Assembly: GCF_002858745.1 (NCBI RefSeq)
Contig: NZ_PJRO01000013.1
Coordinates: forward strand, 62,001-126,000
Direction: 5' to 3'
DNA: 64,000 bases
Source: Mesorhizobium loti
Lineage (GTDB): Bacteria; Pseudomonadota; Alphaproteobacteria; Rhizobiales; Rhizobiaceae
Shown here: one piece after another, positions 16,511-25,099 of the stretch
Layout of the letters: the number at the start of each line of letters is the position of its first letter
Numbering within the stretch: position 1 is the stretch's first letter
Position numbers and translations under genes: made by a program
Notes under the pieces: model-generated
The model's database searches: none
The model's input: only the letters and a program-made list of their open reading frames with translations
What the model was told of the DNA's origin: nothing

Positions 16511-17890
16511 TCACCCCTTCATCGCGCCGGACACCAGCTCGTTCACCGCCGCTTCCGCTTCCTGTCGGGCTTTGAGCTTGCCGGCGAAATCGGCCCCGGC
16601 TGCCTTGACCGTATCGGGCAGCGTTTCGAACTCGGACAGCGCCTTGCCATAGTCGCCCTGGTTCACGGCGACTTCCATGCGCGCCACTGTTTCCGGTGCA
16701 CCTTTGCCTTCGACGGCGCCGATCGGGCGTACCTTCACCAGTGATTCGGCGCTGGTCAGCAGGCGCTGGACTATACCCTGGTTGGGGTCGACCGGCGTCG
16801 CTGCCGAAATCATCGCATTGGCTGCATCGCCCACGCTGCTTGTGATATCGACCCGGGTCGGGATGCCTTTTTCAGCATAGGCACGCAAGGTTGTGATCTG
16901 CGGCGCATCTGGGCGGACCGCCGCGAATGTCTCAAGCTCCGCGGTGAACGGTGCCCCGCGATCGAGCGCTGCCTTGAGCGCCGAGGCAGCGATGGCCAGC
17001 GCAATCTTGGGCTGCGAGGCCTGTGCATCCACCTTGCCGGAAAGCTGCGAGGCCTGTTGCTCGACGGCGCTGAGACGGCCCTCGAGCGCCGCGGCGGCCT
17101 GTTCCGCAGACTGCATCTGCGTATCCAGCGTTGTCACCTTGCTGTTCAGCGGCCCAAGATCGATGGCTGCCGCGCCACTTTCGGTGCGCAAGGTGGCAAG
17201 CGCCGTGTCAAACTGGGCGACCTGGTCTGAAAGCGCTTTCAACCGTCCTTCTTCAGCGCCCGAGGCTAGCGGTGCCGCCTTCAGCGCGGCGACATCGGCC
17301 TTCACCTGGTCAAGGGCCGCAGCAAGCTGCGCCGATGCATCCGGAGCGGGGTTGGACTTGATCGCCGCCACCTCGCTTTTGAGCGCCGCAATCTCGCTGC
17401 TCGCAGCCGTATCGGAGGAACCGACCAGACCAGCGCCCTGCAGGACGCCCGCGCCGGCGAGGGCCACAACGCCGCCAATGAGACCAGCGGCAAGGGCACC
17501 GATGCCGCCCCGTTTCGGTTCGGCGGGCTGGCTGTTCACAAAGCCCCCACTCGTCTTGCCTTCGTCGGTTGCTTTCGTCGCTTCCGGTGCAGTTTGTTGC
17601 GCCTCTGGCCGGGCATGACTCTCGCCAAAATCATAGTCGAAATTGCGGGATTGGGAGACAGTGTCGTCGGTCGACGTGGCCTCGCGAACCGATTCGGGAG
17701 CGCCTACCAACTGCTGCTTCTCTGATTCGGATTCCGGCGTCTCCGCTTGCACCGCCAAAACCTCTTCCGGTTGCTTGTCGTTGTCGGGTTGATCCCTGCC
17801 ACCCACTCGCGAAACATCGGCGGGATCGAGATCGATCGTCACCGGTTCACGACGGCTCCGGGAATGGCGCGTCTTGGGCGTCTTGACCAT
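16511..17890 (-). CDS. Mitofilin/Mic60-like inner membrane protein (COG4223)
   Basis: A 459-residue protein matching the alphaproteobacterial relative of mitochondrial Mic60 (alphaMic60). Layout: acidic, low-complexity cytoplasmic N-terminus (1-130), one transmembrane helix with Gly/Ala motifs near 145-170, a long coiled coil (about 180-320, heptads with ALEGRLSAVEQQASQL), and a C-terminal mitofilin-type helical domain. The ATG at 17890 is preceded by GGGGAG and is preferred over a start 57 bp upstream. It lies between hemD and hemY, the usual alphaproteobacterial position. Relatives shape intracytoplasmic membranes; in this organism the role would be envelope organisation. Confidence 0.9.
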   Translation of the reverse strand: MVKTPKTRHSRSRREPVTIDLDPADVSRVGGRDQPDNDKQPEEVLAVQAETPESESEKQQLVGAPESVREATSTDDTVSQSRNFDYDFGESHARPEAQQTAPEATKATDEGKTSGGFVNSQPAEPKRGGIGALAAGLIGGVVALAGAGVLQGAGLVGSSDTAASSEIAALKSEVAAIKSNPAPDASAQLAAALDQVKADVAALKAAPLASGAEEGRLKALSDQVAQFDTALATLRTESGAAAIDLGPLNSKVTTLDTQMQSAEQAAAALEGRLSAVEQQASQLSGKVDAQASQPKIALAIAASALKAALDRGAPFTAELETFAAVRPDAPQITTLRAYAEKGIPTRVDITSSVGDAANAMISAATPVDPNQGIVQRLLTSAESLVKVRPIGAVEGKGAPETVARMEVAVNQGDYGKALSEFETLPDTVKAAGADFAGKLKARQEAEAAVNELVSGAMKG

Positions 17891-17987
17891 GCTTCGGCTC
17901 CCCAAATGGTTCGGACCGTCAGGCGGCAGGCTAAAACGGTCTACCACACCTCCAAGCTGTGAAAAGGGGCGGTATGATGAAGCAGCC

Positions 17988-18704
17988 TCATTCCGCAGCG
18001 CCGAGCAGTGCCAGCAATGCTTCTTCGTCCGGCGCCGTGGCGACCGCCAACCGTCCCGGAAAAACGGCGCTCACGGCATGCGCAACACGCGCTGAGAGTG
18101 CAAGAACGCGCGTCTCTTCAAAATAGCGCGCGAGTTCGGGGCGCTGCACCAGCATAGAATAGGCCTGCGCCGCTCTGGCCGAGTAAAGCAGCGCCATCTG
18201 CACCGGCCGGCCGGCAAGACGTGTCGCAGCCACATTGCCGGGATAATCGACCGGCAACGTGTCATAGGTCTCGACCGGCAGTACCTCAATACCTTGCGCG
18301 CCAAGAAACATCTCGAAATCGGGAAAGCGGACGCGGCCGCACAGATAGACGACAGGCCTGCCAGCGAGCGCGGGCGCGATCACCCCGGCCAATTGCCTGG
18401 CACCGCCCGATCCCGTTTCGACAACCGAAAGTCCGGCTGCGCGTGCCATGGCAGCTGTTTTGGGCCCGACAACATGGCAAGGCAGATCCGCAAGTTGCCG
18501 CAGCACATCAGCCGACGCATGGCGGATTGCATTGGCGCTCGTCACCAAAAGCGCCGCTGCTGTCTCGGGCAAGGGTTCCAGCGCAACAGCCAGCGCACGC
18601 GTTTCGGAAAGCGGCAGGACCACCGGCTCGAAGCCGAGCTCGCGGAGCCGCGCCGCCGTTCGGCCGGCGCCGGGTTCCGGCCGCGTCACCAGCACGCGTT
18701 TCAT
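17988..18704 (-). CDS. hemD: Uroporphyrinogen-III synthase
   Basis: Cyclises hydroxymethylbilane to uroporphyrinogen III, the shared precursor of haem, sirohaem and cobalamin. The 238 residues show the HemD pattern: VLVTRPEPGAGRTAARLRELG at the start, LLVTSANAIRH near 72-82, VGPKTAAMARAAG near 98-110, and LLYSARAAQAY near 173-183. The family is poorly conserved, so context helps: it follows hemC by 26 bp on the same strand and precedes the Mic60-like gene. A 97-bp gap separates it from the next gene. Confidence 0.94.
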   Translation of the reverse strand: MKRVLVTRPEPGAGRTAARLRELGFEPVVLPLSETRALAVALEPLPETAAALLVTSANAIRHASADVLRQLADLPCHVVGPKTAAMARAAGLSVVETGSGGARQLAGVIAPALAGRPVVYLCGRVRFPDFEMFLGAQGIEVLPVETYDTLPVDYPGNVAATRLAGRPVQMALLYSARAAQAYSMLVQRPELARYFEETRVLALSARVAHAVSAVFPGRLAVATAPDEEALLALLGAAE

Positions 18705-18730
18705 TCAGCGCCGTCCTGGCTGGACGAGCA

Positions 18731-19657
18731 TCAATTCCAGCCTTCGAAGAAGTGGATGCCGGCGCGTGCCCGCACATCCGCCCCGGCCTCGGCGCCGACC
18801 GCCGCCGCATCCTTGCCGAGCCCGTTTCGTGTCACCTCACGGATATCGCTGCCGTCCGGTGTCAGGATCATGCCGGAGAAAGACAGCTGACCGTCGACCA
18901 CCGTCGCATAGCCGGCGATCGGCGTGCGGCACGAACCGTCAAGCGCAGCGAGGAAAGCGCGCTCGCAGGCCAGCGCCTGCCCCGTCGGAACATCATGGAT
19001 GGCGGCCAGCATGGCGCCTGTTGCCGCATCGCCGATGCGGCTTTCGATGCAGATCGCACCTTGCCCCGGCGCCGGCGGGAACGCCTCGAGCGACATCACG
19101 TCCGTAGCGATATGCTCCAGATTGAGCCGCTTCAACCCGGCCAGCGCGAGAATGGTGCCGTCAGCGACACCCTCGTCCAGCTTGCGCAGTCGCGTCTGCA
19201 CATTGCCCCGGAACAACACCACATCGAGATCGGGCCGCATCCGGCGGATCAAGGCCTGGCGCCGGAGCGACGAGGAGCCGACCTTTGCTCCCGCCGGCAG
19301 GTCGGCGATGTGCGCCGCTTTTGGGCTGATGAACGCTTCACGGGCATCCTCACGCGGCAGGAAAGCAGACAACTCCAGACCGTCTGGCAGCGTCGTCGGC
19401 ATGTCCTTGGAGGAATGCACTGCGATGTCGATGCGCCCGTCCAGCAGCGCTTCTTCGATTTCCTTGGTGAAAAGCCCCTTGCCGCCGGCTTCCGACAACG
19501 GCCGATCCTGGATGCGGTCGCCGCTGGTCGAAATGACGACCACTTCGAACGCCTCTTCCGGCAAGCCATGCGCTGCCATCAGCCTGTCGCGCGTTTCATG
19601 CGCCTGTGCGAGCGCCAGCAGGCTGCCTCGGGTTCCAATCTTCAAGGTTGTTTGCAT
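18731..19657 (-). CDS. hemC: Hydroxymethylbilane synthase (porphobilinogen deaminase)
   Basis: Joins four porphobilinogens into hydroxymethylbilane. At 308 residues it has the expected length. KIGTRGSLLALAQA (residues 6-19), HSSKDMPT near 82-89 with the catalytic Asp, and SSLRRQALI near 130-138 are conserved, and the dipyrromethane-cofactor Cys is in LDGSCRTPIAGYA near residue 245. The start is ATG 19657. It heads a minus-strand run hemC-hemD-Mic60-hemY-terB-GATase and is divergent from tsaD across 105 bp. Confidence 0.97.
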   Translation of the reverse strand: MQTTLKIGTRGSLLALAQAHETRDRLMAAHGLPEEAFEVVVISTSGDRIQDRPLSEAGGKGLFTKEIEEALLDGRIDIAVHSSKDMPTTLPDGLELSAFLPREDAREAFISPKAAHIADLPAGAKVGSSSLRRQALIRRMRPDLDVVLFRGNVQTRLRKLDEGVADGTILALAGLKRLNLEHIATDVMSLEAFPPAPGQGAICIESRIGDAATGAMLAAIHDVPTGQALACERAFLAALDGSCRTPIAGYATVVDGQLSFSGMILTPDGSDIREVTRNGLGKDAAAVGAEAGADVRARAGIHFFEGWN

Positions 19658-19762
19658 CAAGCGCGGTCCGTGATAACCCCGGCTCGGAGCCTGAGCTCCG
19701 CATATCCAGCCTTCTCCTAACGGGGAAGTCGCTGATCGGCAATCATCGAGGTTTGCGGCGAA

Positions 19763-20851
19763 TTGATCCGCGTTCTGGGCATAGAGACGAGCTGTGATGA
19801 AACAGCGGCCAGCGTCGTGGCGTTGGACGGCGCTTCCGCGCCGCGGATTCTCTCCAATGTCGTGCTCAGCCAGATCGCTGAACATGCAGCATTTGGCGGC
19901 GTCGTGCCCGAGATTGCGGCGCGCGCTCATGTCGAGGCGCTGGACGGCATCGTCGAGGCGGCACTGGCCGATTCGGGCACCGACCTGCGTGATATCGACG
20001 CCGTCGCCGCGACTGCCGGTCCCGGCCTTGTCGGTGGCCTGATTGTTGGCCTGATGACCGCGAAGGCCATTGCCGCCGCCGCCGGCAAGCCCTTGCTCGC
20101 CATCAACCATCTCGAAGGCCATGCCTTGACGGCACGGCTGACCGATGGCCTTGCCTTTCCTTACCTGCTGCTTCTTGTCTCCGGTGGACACACCCAGATC
20201 GTGCGCGTTGCCGGCGTCGGCGACTACCAGCGCTGGGCTACCACCATCGATGATGCGCTGGGCGAAGCCTTCGACAAGACCGCCAAGATGCTCGGCCTGC
20301 CCTATCCGGGCGGTCCCAACGTCGAGAAAGCTGCAGCGACGGGCGAGCCCACCCGCTTTGCCTTTCCAAGGCCGATGAAGGGTTCCGCTCAGCCCGACTT
20401 CTCCTTTTCCGGGCTGAAGACTGCCGTGCGCCAGGCCGCCCACGCGATCGCGCCGCTGACCGAGCAGGATGTCGCCGACGTCTGCGCCTCGTTCCAGACA
20501 GCCGTCGCCGATGCGCTTGCGGACCGTGTTTCGCGGGCACTGGCCCGTTTCAAGGCAGAATTTCCGCACGAGCAGCAGCCTGCCCTTGTTGTCGCCGGCG
20601 GTGTTGCAGCGAATCAGATGATCAAAGCGACGCTGGAAGTGCTCTGCGACAAGGCAGGCTTCCGCTTTGTCGCGCCGCCGCTCAAACTGTGCACCGACAA
20701 TGCGGCGATGATCGCCTGGGCAGGCATCGAACACTTGAACGCGGGCCTCGAGGAGGAGAACGCCTTCGACTTCGTGCCGCGTTCGCGTTGGCCACTCGAT
20801 GCCATTTCGACGCCGGTGGTGGGTTCGGGCAGGCGAGGAGCCAAGGCATGA
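19763..20851 (+). CDS. tsaD: tRNA N6-adenosine threonylcarbamoyltransferase
   Basis: Transfers the threonylcarbamoyl group to A37 of tRNAs reading ANN codons. The ASKHA-fold protein of 362 residues carries GIETSCDETAASVV at the N-terminus, the metal-binding HLEGHA near residue 115-120, and the SGGHTQIV nucleotide loop near 140. The start is a TTG at 19763: no ATG or GTG is available before the conserved GIETSCDET, and CGAGG lies about 12 bp upstream. The stop overlaps the gpsA start as ATGA, so the two are translationally coupled. It is divergent from hemC. Confidence 0.96.
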   Translation: MIRVLGIETSCDETAASVVALDGASAPRILSNVVLSQIAEHAAFGGVVPEIAARAHVEALDGIVEAALADSGTDLRDIDAVAATAGPGLVGGLIVGLMTAKAIAAAAGKPLLAINHLEGHALTARLTDGLAFPYLLLLVSGGHTQIVRVAGVGDYQRWATTIDDALGEAFDKTAKMLGLPYPGGPNVEKAAATGEPTRFAFPRPMKGSAQPDFSFSGLKTAVRQAAHAIAPLTEQDVADVCASFQTAVADALADRVSRALARFKAEFPHEQQPALVVAGGVAANQMIKATLEVLCDKAGFRFVAPPLKLCTDNAAMIAWAGIEHLNAGLEEENAFDFVPRSRWPLDAISTPVVGSGRRGAKA

Positions 20852-21846
20852 GCGAACTGCAGGCAAACGTCCGTCACATAGCCGTGCTGGGTGGCGGAGC
20901 GTGGGGTACCGCACTGGCGCAGGCCATGCTGCGCGCTGGTCACAAGGTGTCGTTGTGGGCCCGCGACGTGGACATGGTTGCGGCGATCCGGCAAGGCGAA
21001 AACCCGCGTTACCTGCCTGGCATCGCCATCGACCAGGGCATTGAGGCGAGCTCATCTTTGGCTGAGGTCCTGGACGGCACCGATTGCATTCTTGCCGTCA
21101 CGCCCGCGCAATCGCTGCGCCAGGTTCTGACTGAAGCAAAACCGTACCTCGCCGCCACCATTCCAGTGGTTTTGTGCGCGAAGGGTATCGAGCGCGACAC
21201 CGGCGCGCTGCTTTCGAGTATTGCCGGCGAGATCCTGCCCGACAATCCGATCGCCGCCCTGTCTGGGCCAAGCTTTGCCACGGACGTTGCCAAGGGCCTG
21301 CCGACCGCCGTGGTCGTCGCGGCACGTGAGGAGGCTCTGGCAGCCGAGCTTGCAGCGCTGTTTTCCGCCCGCAATCTGCGCTGCTATTCCAGCGACGACC
21401 TTGTCGGCGTCGAGATCGGCGGCGCGCTGAAGAATGTTTTCGCTCTCGCTGCCGGCGCCGTGAACGGTGCGGGCCTCGGCGCCAGTGCGCAGGCCGCCAT
21501 GGTGACACGCGGCTTTGTCGAACTGCGCCGCATTGGCGCAGCCTTTGGCGCCAAGCCGGAGACCCTGATGGGGCTTTCCGGCCTTGGCGATCTCATGCTG
21601 ACCTGTTCTTCGGCGCAGTCGCGCAATTTCGCCTATGGGTTGGCGCTGGGACGAGGCGAAACGCTTGCCGGACGGCCCCTGGCTGAAGGCGTACCGACGG
21701 CAGCGATCGCCGCCCGCCTTGCCGCCGAGCAGGGCATCGACGCGCCGATCATCTCCGCCGTCGCTGCCATCCTGGAAGGCGCCATCACCATTGGCGAAGC
21801 CGTTTCCATGCTGATGACACGGCCCCTAAAAACCGAAACCGACTGA
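20848..21846 (+). CDS. gpsA: Glycerol-3-phosphate dehydrogenase [NAD(P)+]
   Basis: Makes sn-glycerol-3-phosphate for phospholipid synthesis. The 332 residues contain the Rossmann motif VLGGGAWGTALA (about 12-23), VVLCAKGIERDTG near 105-117, the catalytic Lys in IGGALKNVFALAAG near 190-203, and the LGDLMLTCSS signature near 250. The ATG overlaps the tsaD stop; AGGAG lies 8 bp upstream. It is followed by a YciI gene after 14 bp, so tsaD-gpsA-yciI-EVE-methyltransferase is a likely single operon. Confidence 0.97.
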   Translation: MSELQANVRHIAVLGGGAWGTALAQAMLRAGHKVSLWARDVDMVAAIRQGENPRYLPGIAIDQGIEASSSLAEVLDGTDCILAVTPAQSLRQVLTEAKPYLAATIPVVLCAKGIERDTGALLSSIAGEILPDNPIAALSGPSFATDVAKGLPTAVVVAAREEALAAELAALFSARNLRCYSSDDLVGVEIGGALKNVFALAAGAVNGAGLGASAQAAMVTRGFVELRRIGAAFGAKPETLMGLSGLGDLMLTCSSAQSRNFAYGLALGRGETLAGRPLAEGVPTAAIAARLAAEQGIDAPIISAVAAILEGAITIGEAVSMLMTRPLKTETD

Positions 21847-21860
21847 GGACCCGAGCCACG

Positions 21861-22157
21861 ATGCTGTTTGCGTTGATCTGCAAGGATAAACCCGGCCATC
21901 TCCAGGTGCGCCTCGACGCACGCCCCGATCATGTCAACTTTCTCAACGGGTTGAATGCCGACAAGAAGCTCGCCTTTGCCGGCCCCTTCCTCGACGCCGA
22001 CGGCAAGCCGAATGGCAGCCTTGTCGTCATCGAGGCTGCCGACCTTGCCACTGCCGAGGCGCTGGCTACGGCCGATCCTTACGCCAAGGCGGGCCTTTTC
22101 GAGAGCGTCGACGTCAAGCCGTGGAATTGGGTGTTCAACAAGCCGGCCGAAGGCTGA
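21861..22157 (+). CDS. YciI family protein
   Basis: A 98-residue ferredoxin-fold protein of the YciI family. LFALICKDKPGHLQVRLDAR at the start contains the family's conserved pattern, and a His in RPDHVNFL near residue 24 plus an Asp in FLDADGK near 43 match the putative active-site pair. The YciI enzymatic role is unclear in most bacteria. The gene sits 14 bp after gpsA and 34 bp before the EVE-domain gene. Confidence 0.9.
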   Translation: MLFALICKDKPGHLQVRLDARPDHVNFLNGLNADKKLAFAGPFLDADGKPNGSLVVIEAADLATAEALATADPYAKAGLFESVDVKPWNWVFNKPAEG

Positions 22158-22191
22158 GCAGCAAAACATATCCGGCAGCAGAGGGACCACG

Positions 22192-22617
22192 ATGAACTAT
22201 TGGCTCTTCAAATCCGAACCGTTCAAATTCTCCTTCGATATGCTGAAGGAGAAAGGCAAGGCCGGCACGCAATGGGACGGCGTGCGCAATTATGCCGCGC
22301 GCAACAACATGAAGGCGATGCAGATCGGTGACCTCGGCTTCTTCTATCATTCCAATGAGGGGCTCGACATCGTCGGCATCGCCGAAGTCTGCGGGCTGGC
22401 GCACCACGACACGACGACCGACGATCCGCGCTGGGAATGCGTCGACATCCGCGCGGTTCGCGATGTGCCCACTCCGCCGACGCTGGCCGACATCAAGGCC
22501 AATCCGAAGCTGTCGGAAATGGCGCTGGTCAGGCTCGGGCGCCTGTCGGTGCAGCCGGTGACACCTGAGGAATGGAAGGAAGTCTGTCGCATGGGCGGTC
22601 TCAACCCCGCACCGTGA
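22192..22617 (+). CDS. EVE domain-containing protein
   Basis: A 141-residue EVE (PUA-like) domain, one of the families that bind modified nucleobases in DNA or RNA. The aromatic-cage candidates are in YWLFKSEPFKFSFDML (residues 3-18), TQWDGVRNYAARNNM (26-40) and FFYHSN near 51-56, all well preserved. GAGGGACCACG precedes the ATG. The stop overlaps the next gene's GTG as GTGA. Stand-alone EVE proteins of this length are common in Alphaproteobacteria, and a housekeeping tRNA or DNA role is more likely than defence given its tsaD-gpsA neighbours. Confidence 0.93.
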   Translation: MNYWLFKSEPFKFSFDMLKEKGKAGTQWDGVRNYAARNNMKAMQIGDLGFFYHSNEGLDIVGIAEVCGLAHHDTTTDDPRWECVDIRAVRDVPTPPTLADIKANPKLSEMALVRLGRLSVQPVTPEEWKEVCRMGGLNPAP

Positions 22618-23267
22618 CACTGACACCGCAAACCGCAGAGCGCTTCATTCTCGACAACACGGCGCTGATGGCGCCGCCGCACGTACCCGAAATCACATTG
22701 CGCCTTGCTGATGAGGCGCATGATTTGTGGCGGCGCACCGAGGAAGAACTGACTGAAATCGGCCTGCCGCCGCCCTTCTGGGCTTTTGCCTGGGCCGGCG
22801 GACAGGGATTGGCGCGCTACGTGCTCGACCATCCTGAAATCGTACGCGGTCGCCGCGTGCTGGATTTCGCTTCGGGCTCCGGCCTTGTCGCCATCGCCGC
22901 GATGAAAGCTGGGGCGAGTTCGGTCGAGGCCGCCGATATCGATCCATTTTGCGAGACCGCGATCCGCCTCAATGCGATGGCCAATGGTGTGACGATTGGC
23001 TTCAACGGTCTGGATCAGGTCGGCATCGATAGCGGATGGGACACAGTGCTCGCCGGCGATGTCTTTTACGAAAAGCCATTTGCCGACCGGCTGCTGCCAT
23101 GGTTCTCCATGTTGAAGGCTCGTGGCGCCGATATCCTGATCGGCGACCCCGGCCGCGCCTATCTGCCCAGGACGGGCCTGGAACGGCTGGCAACCTATGA
23201 AGTGCCGGTAACACGGGCACTCGAGGATGCCGAGGTCAAGCGCACCACCGTCCTGCGCTTCACTTGA
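22614..23267 (+). CDS. ETFB/L7-L12 lysine methyltransferase-like protein (METTL20-like)
   Basis: A 217-residue class I SAM-dependent methyltransferase. PPFWAFAWAGGQGLARYVL (near residues 51-69) and VLDFASGSGLVAIAAMKAGA (near 81-100, the SAM-binding motif I) are typical of the METTL20/PrmA-like protein lysine methyltransferases. LAGDVFYEKP near 146 corresponds to the D-x-x-Y/F-E motif of this group. A relative in Agrobacterium methylates electron transfer flavoprotein beta and ribosomal L7/L12. The GTG at 22614 overlaps the EVE stop codon (GTGA) and begins the family match; a start 42 bp upstream is possible but less likely. Confidence 0.85.
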   Translation: MTLTPQTAERFILDNTALMAPPHVPEITLRLADEAHDLWRRTEEELTEIGLPPPFWAFAWAGGQGLARYVLDHPEIVRGRRVLDFASGSGLVAIAAMKAGASSVEAADIDPFCETAIRLNAMANGVTIGFNGLDQVGIDSGWDTVLAGDVFYEKPFADRLLPWFSMLKARGADILIGDPGRAYLPRTGLERLATYEVPVTRALEDAEVKRTTVLRFT

Positions 23268-23315
23268 CGCCAGCACGGAACAGGCGTTCCATCCCCGCAG
23301 AGGAAGAAGGGGATC

Positions 23316-23732
23316 ATGGATTTCTCTGCCATCAACTGGCTCGCGGTCGCCGTGGCCGCCATTCTCGCATGGCTGTTCGGCGCGGCCTGGTACATGACCT
23401 TGAGCAAGCCATGGCTGAAGGCTGCTCAGCTCGACCCAGCCAAGATGAGCAGATCCATCTCGCCGTTCATCATCGGCTTCGTTGGCGAATTTGTCATGGC
23501 AATCATCATAGCCCTGGTCATTGCCGCGATGACTGGCGGCTCACCCAGCGTCATTGCCGGCGTCGTCCTCGGCTTTGTGTTGTGGCTGGGTTTCATTGCC
23601 ACGACACTGACGGTCAACCACCGCTACCAGGGTTCCATTTGGGCCCTTACCGCGATCGACGCCGGCCACTGGTTGGGCGTGATGCTGATCATGGGCGCTG
23701 TTATCGGCTGGTTCGGTTCACCCAGTTCATAA
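23316..23732 (+). CDS. DUF1761 family membrane protein
   Basis: A 138-residue integral membrane protein with four hydrophobic segments and the DUF1761 opening INWLAVAVAAILAWLFGAAWY (residues 5-25), in which the Trp/Tyr pattern is characteristic. AAGGGGATC precedes the ATG. Function unknown. It is 48 bp after the methyltransferase gene and converges on a LysR gene 18 bp away, with no obvious terminator between them. Confidence 0.85.
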   Translation: MDFSAINWLAVAVAAILAWLFGAAWYMTLSKPWLKAAQLDPAKMSRSISPFIIGFVGEFVMAIIIALVIAAMTGGSPSVIAGVVLGFVLWLGFIATTLTVNHRYQGSIWALTAIDAGHWLGVMLIMGAVIGWFGSPSS

Positions 23733-23750
23733 AGCGCTCACTGTCACTGT

Positions 23751-24701
23751 TTAGAAGTCGTCCCAGCTCGATCGGACCGCATCGGCCAGTGGTGCGTGTG
23801 CCTCGGCCAGAAGCCAATCCTTGAAAGCGACGATACGCGCATCCTGTGCAGCGGCTTCCGGATAGACCAGGAAATAGGCGAATTCCGGCGGCACCTTGAT
23901 ACCCAGCTCGAATGGCCGCACCAGCCGGCCCTCCGACAGGTCATTGGCGACCATCGCGAAATCGGCCAGCGCAACGACATTGCCACCCGCGGCAGCCGCG
24001 ATCGCATCCGTGGAAGTTGTCATCACCACGGTACGGCTGTCGTCGAAGTCGTCTACGCCTGCTGCTGCCATCCACATGCGCCAGTTCGGCCAGACAATAC
24101 CTTGTCGCACCCATTCGATGTGAACGAGCGTGTGTTTGAGCAGATCGCGTGGCTCATTGAGCGGAGGTCCCTGACGCAGCAGTTCGGGACTGCAGACCGG
24201 AATGATGACGTTCTCGAACAGTCGGTCCGCACAAAGCCCCGGATATTTGCCAGTACCGAAACGCACCCCGATATCGACGTCGTCACGATCAAAATCGCGC
24301 ACGTCATAGGTAATGTCGAAACGCAGATCGATATCGGGGTACAGCTTGCGGAAGCCATCAACACGCCGCAACAGCCAACGTGTGGCGAATTCCGCGCTGG
24401 CTGTCACCTTCAGCAGCGCCGTCCCTCGGGAAAGTTTTTTTGCCTTGGCCACCGCCCGGTTGAGCGTTTCCAGCGCATCCGTCGAAGCATCCACCAAGGT
24501 GAGCCCCGCCTCGGTCAGGCGAATGCTGCGGCTGGTGCGCGTGAACAGGATCAGGCCGAGTTGGTCCTCGATTTCCTTGATCTGATAGCTGACCGCCGCT
24601 GGTGTCAGCCCGAGTTCGTCAGCCGCGCGCGTGAAATTGAGATGTCGCCCTGCCGCTTCCAGCGTCCGCAAGGCACGGGTTCCAGGCAGCAGGCGGGACA
24701 T
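23751..24701 (-). CDS. LysR family transcriptional regulator (GcvA-like)
   Basis: A 316-residue LysR-type regulator. The winged HTH (about residues 6-65: LRTLEAAGRHLNFTRAADEL, LTPAAVSYQIKEIEDQL) is followed by the substrate-binding domain to the end (LLKVTASAEFATRWLLRRVD, IGVRFGTGKYPGL). This resembles the GcvA subgroup, many of which sense amino acids or control antibiotic-resistance genes. The ATG at 24701 is chosen because the HTH family match begins there. It is divergent from a DUF1127 gene across 134 bp that contain a strong palindrome. Targets and ligand are unknown. Confidence 0.9.
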   Translation of the reverse strand: MSRLLPGTRALRTLEAAGRHLNFTRAADELGLTPAAVSYQIKEIEDQLGLILFTRTSRSIRLTEAGLTLVDASTDALETLNRAVAKAKKLSRGTALLKVTASAEFATRWLLRRVDGFRKLYPDIDLRFDITYDVRDFDRDDVDIGVRFGTGKYPGLCADRLFENVIIPVCSPELLRQGPPLNEPRDLLKHTLVHIEWVRQGIVWPNWRMWMAAAGVDDFDDSRTVVMTTSTDAIAAAAGGNVVALADFAMVANDLSEGRLVRPFELGIKVPPEFAYFLVYPEAAAQDARIVAFKDWLLAEAHAPLADAVRSSWDDF

Positions 24702-24797
24702 GACTATCTTCAAGCGCCCCTTGATGATCCGCCAAGAACTACTCGTTTCCCCCTTACGTTTCAATGAGAGATACTGAGATCAGTCGAAAATTGCCAA

Positions 24798-24815
24798 GCG
24801 GAGCTTAAGCTTCGC
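24798..24815. promoter_or_regulatory. Palindrome in the LysR/DUF1127 divergent promoter
   Basis: GCGGAGCTTAAGCTTCGC: a perfect 10-bp core AGCTTAAGCT extended to 18 bp with one mismatched pair. It lies about 20 bp before the DUF1127 start. It could be an operator, for the divergent LysR protein or another regulator, or an mRNA-leader hairpin of the DUF1127 transcript. Confidence 0.4.
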
Positions 24816-24835
24816 TGCTTTGAAAGAACCTCGTC

Positions 24836-25084
24836 ATGTCCGCGATTGTCCTGAAATCCCAGCCGTTGCGGCCGAGCCGTATCCAGCCCGTGTTGGACTG
24901 GCTGCGCCAGGCCCGCATCGCCGCTTCGCTCCCGCTGCAGAACGCCGAAGCCCTCTCCGATTCCTACCTGCGTGATATCGGCCTGCGTCGGGAAGACGTT
25001 GCCCGCACGGTCACCCAGGCCCCGCAGCGCCTTGGGCTGCTCGATCTCGGCTGGCAGGCGCCTCAGCGACCCAAGCGCCGCTGA
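24836..25084 (+). CDS. DUF1127 (YjiS-like) small protein
   Basis: An 82-residue basic protein. The DUF1127 domain lies about residues 16-58: PVLDWLRQARIAASLPLQNAE then LSDSYLRDIGLRREDVAR, where L-x-D-I-G-L-x-R-x-D is the family signature. DUF1127 proteins affect RNA turnover, phosphate and carbon metabolism in Agrobacterium, which is family knowledge and not seen here. The final 20 residues are Pro/Arg/Gln-rich. It is divergent from the LysR gene. Confidence 0.9.
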   Translation: MSAIVLKSQPLRPSRIQPVLDWLRQARIAASLPLQNAEALSDSYLRDIGLRREDVARTVTQAPQRLGLLDLGWQAPQRPKRR

Positions 25085-25099
25085 TCCTGCTCCGACCTC

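Noticed and set aside
14572..16575. A long plus-strand open frame (667 residues) opposite terB and hemY
   Set aside because: Its composition is Arg/Gly/His-rich with no domain, and it mirrors two well-supported minus-strand genes. High GC makes such antisense frames common.
22192..22617. The EVE-domain gene as part of a defence or restriction system
   Set aside because: No nuclease, helicase or methylation-dependent restriction gene is near; the neighbours are tsaD and gpsA.
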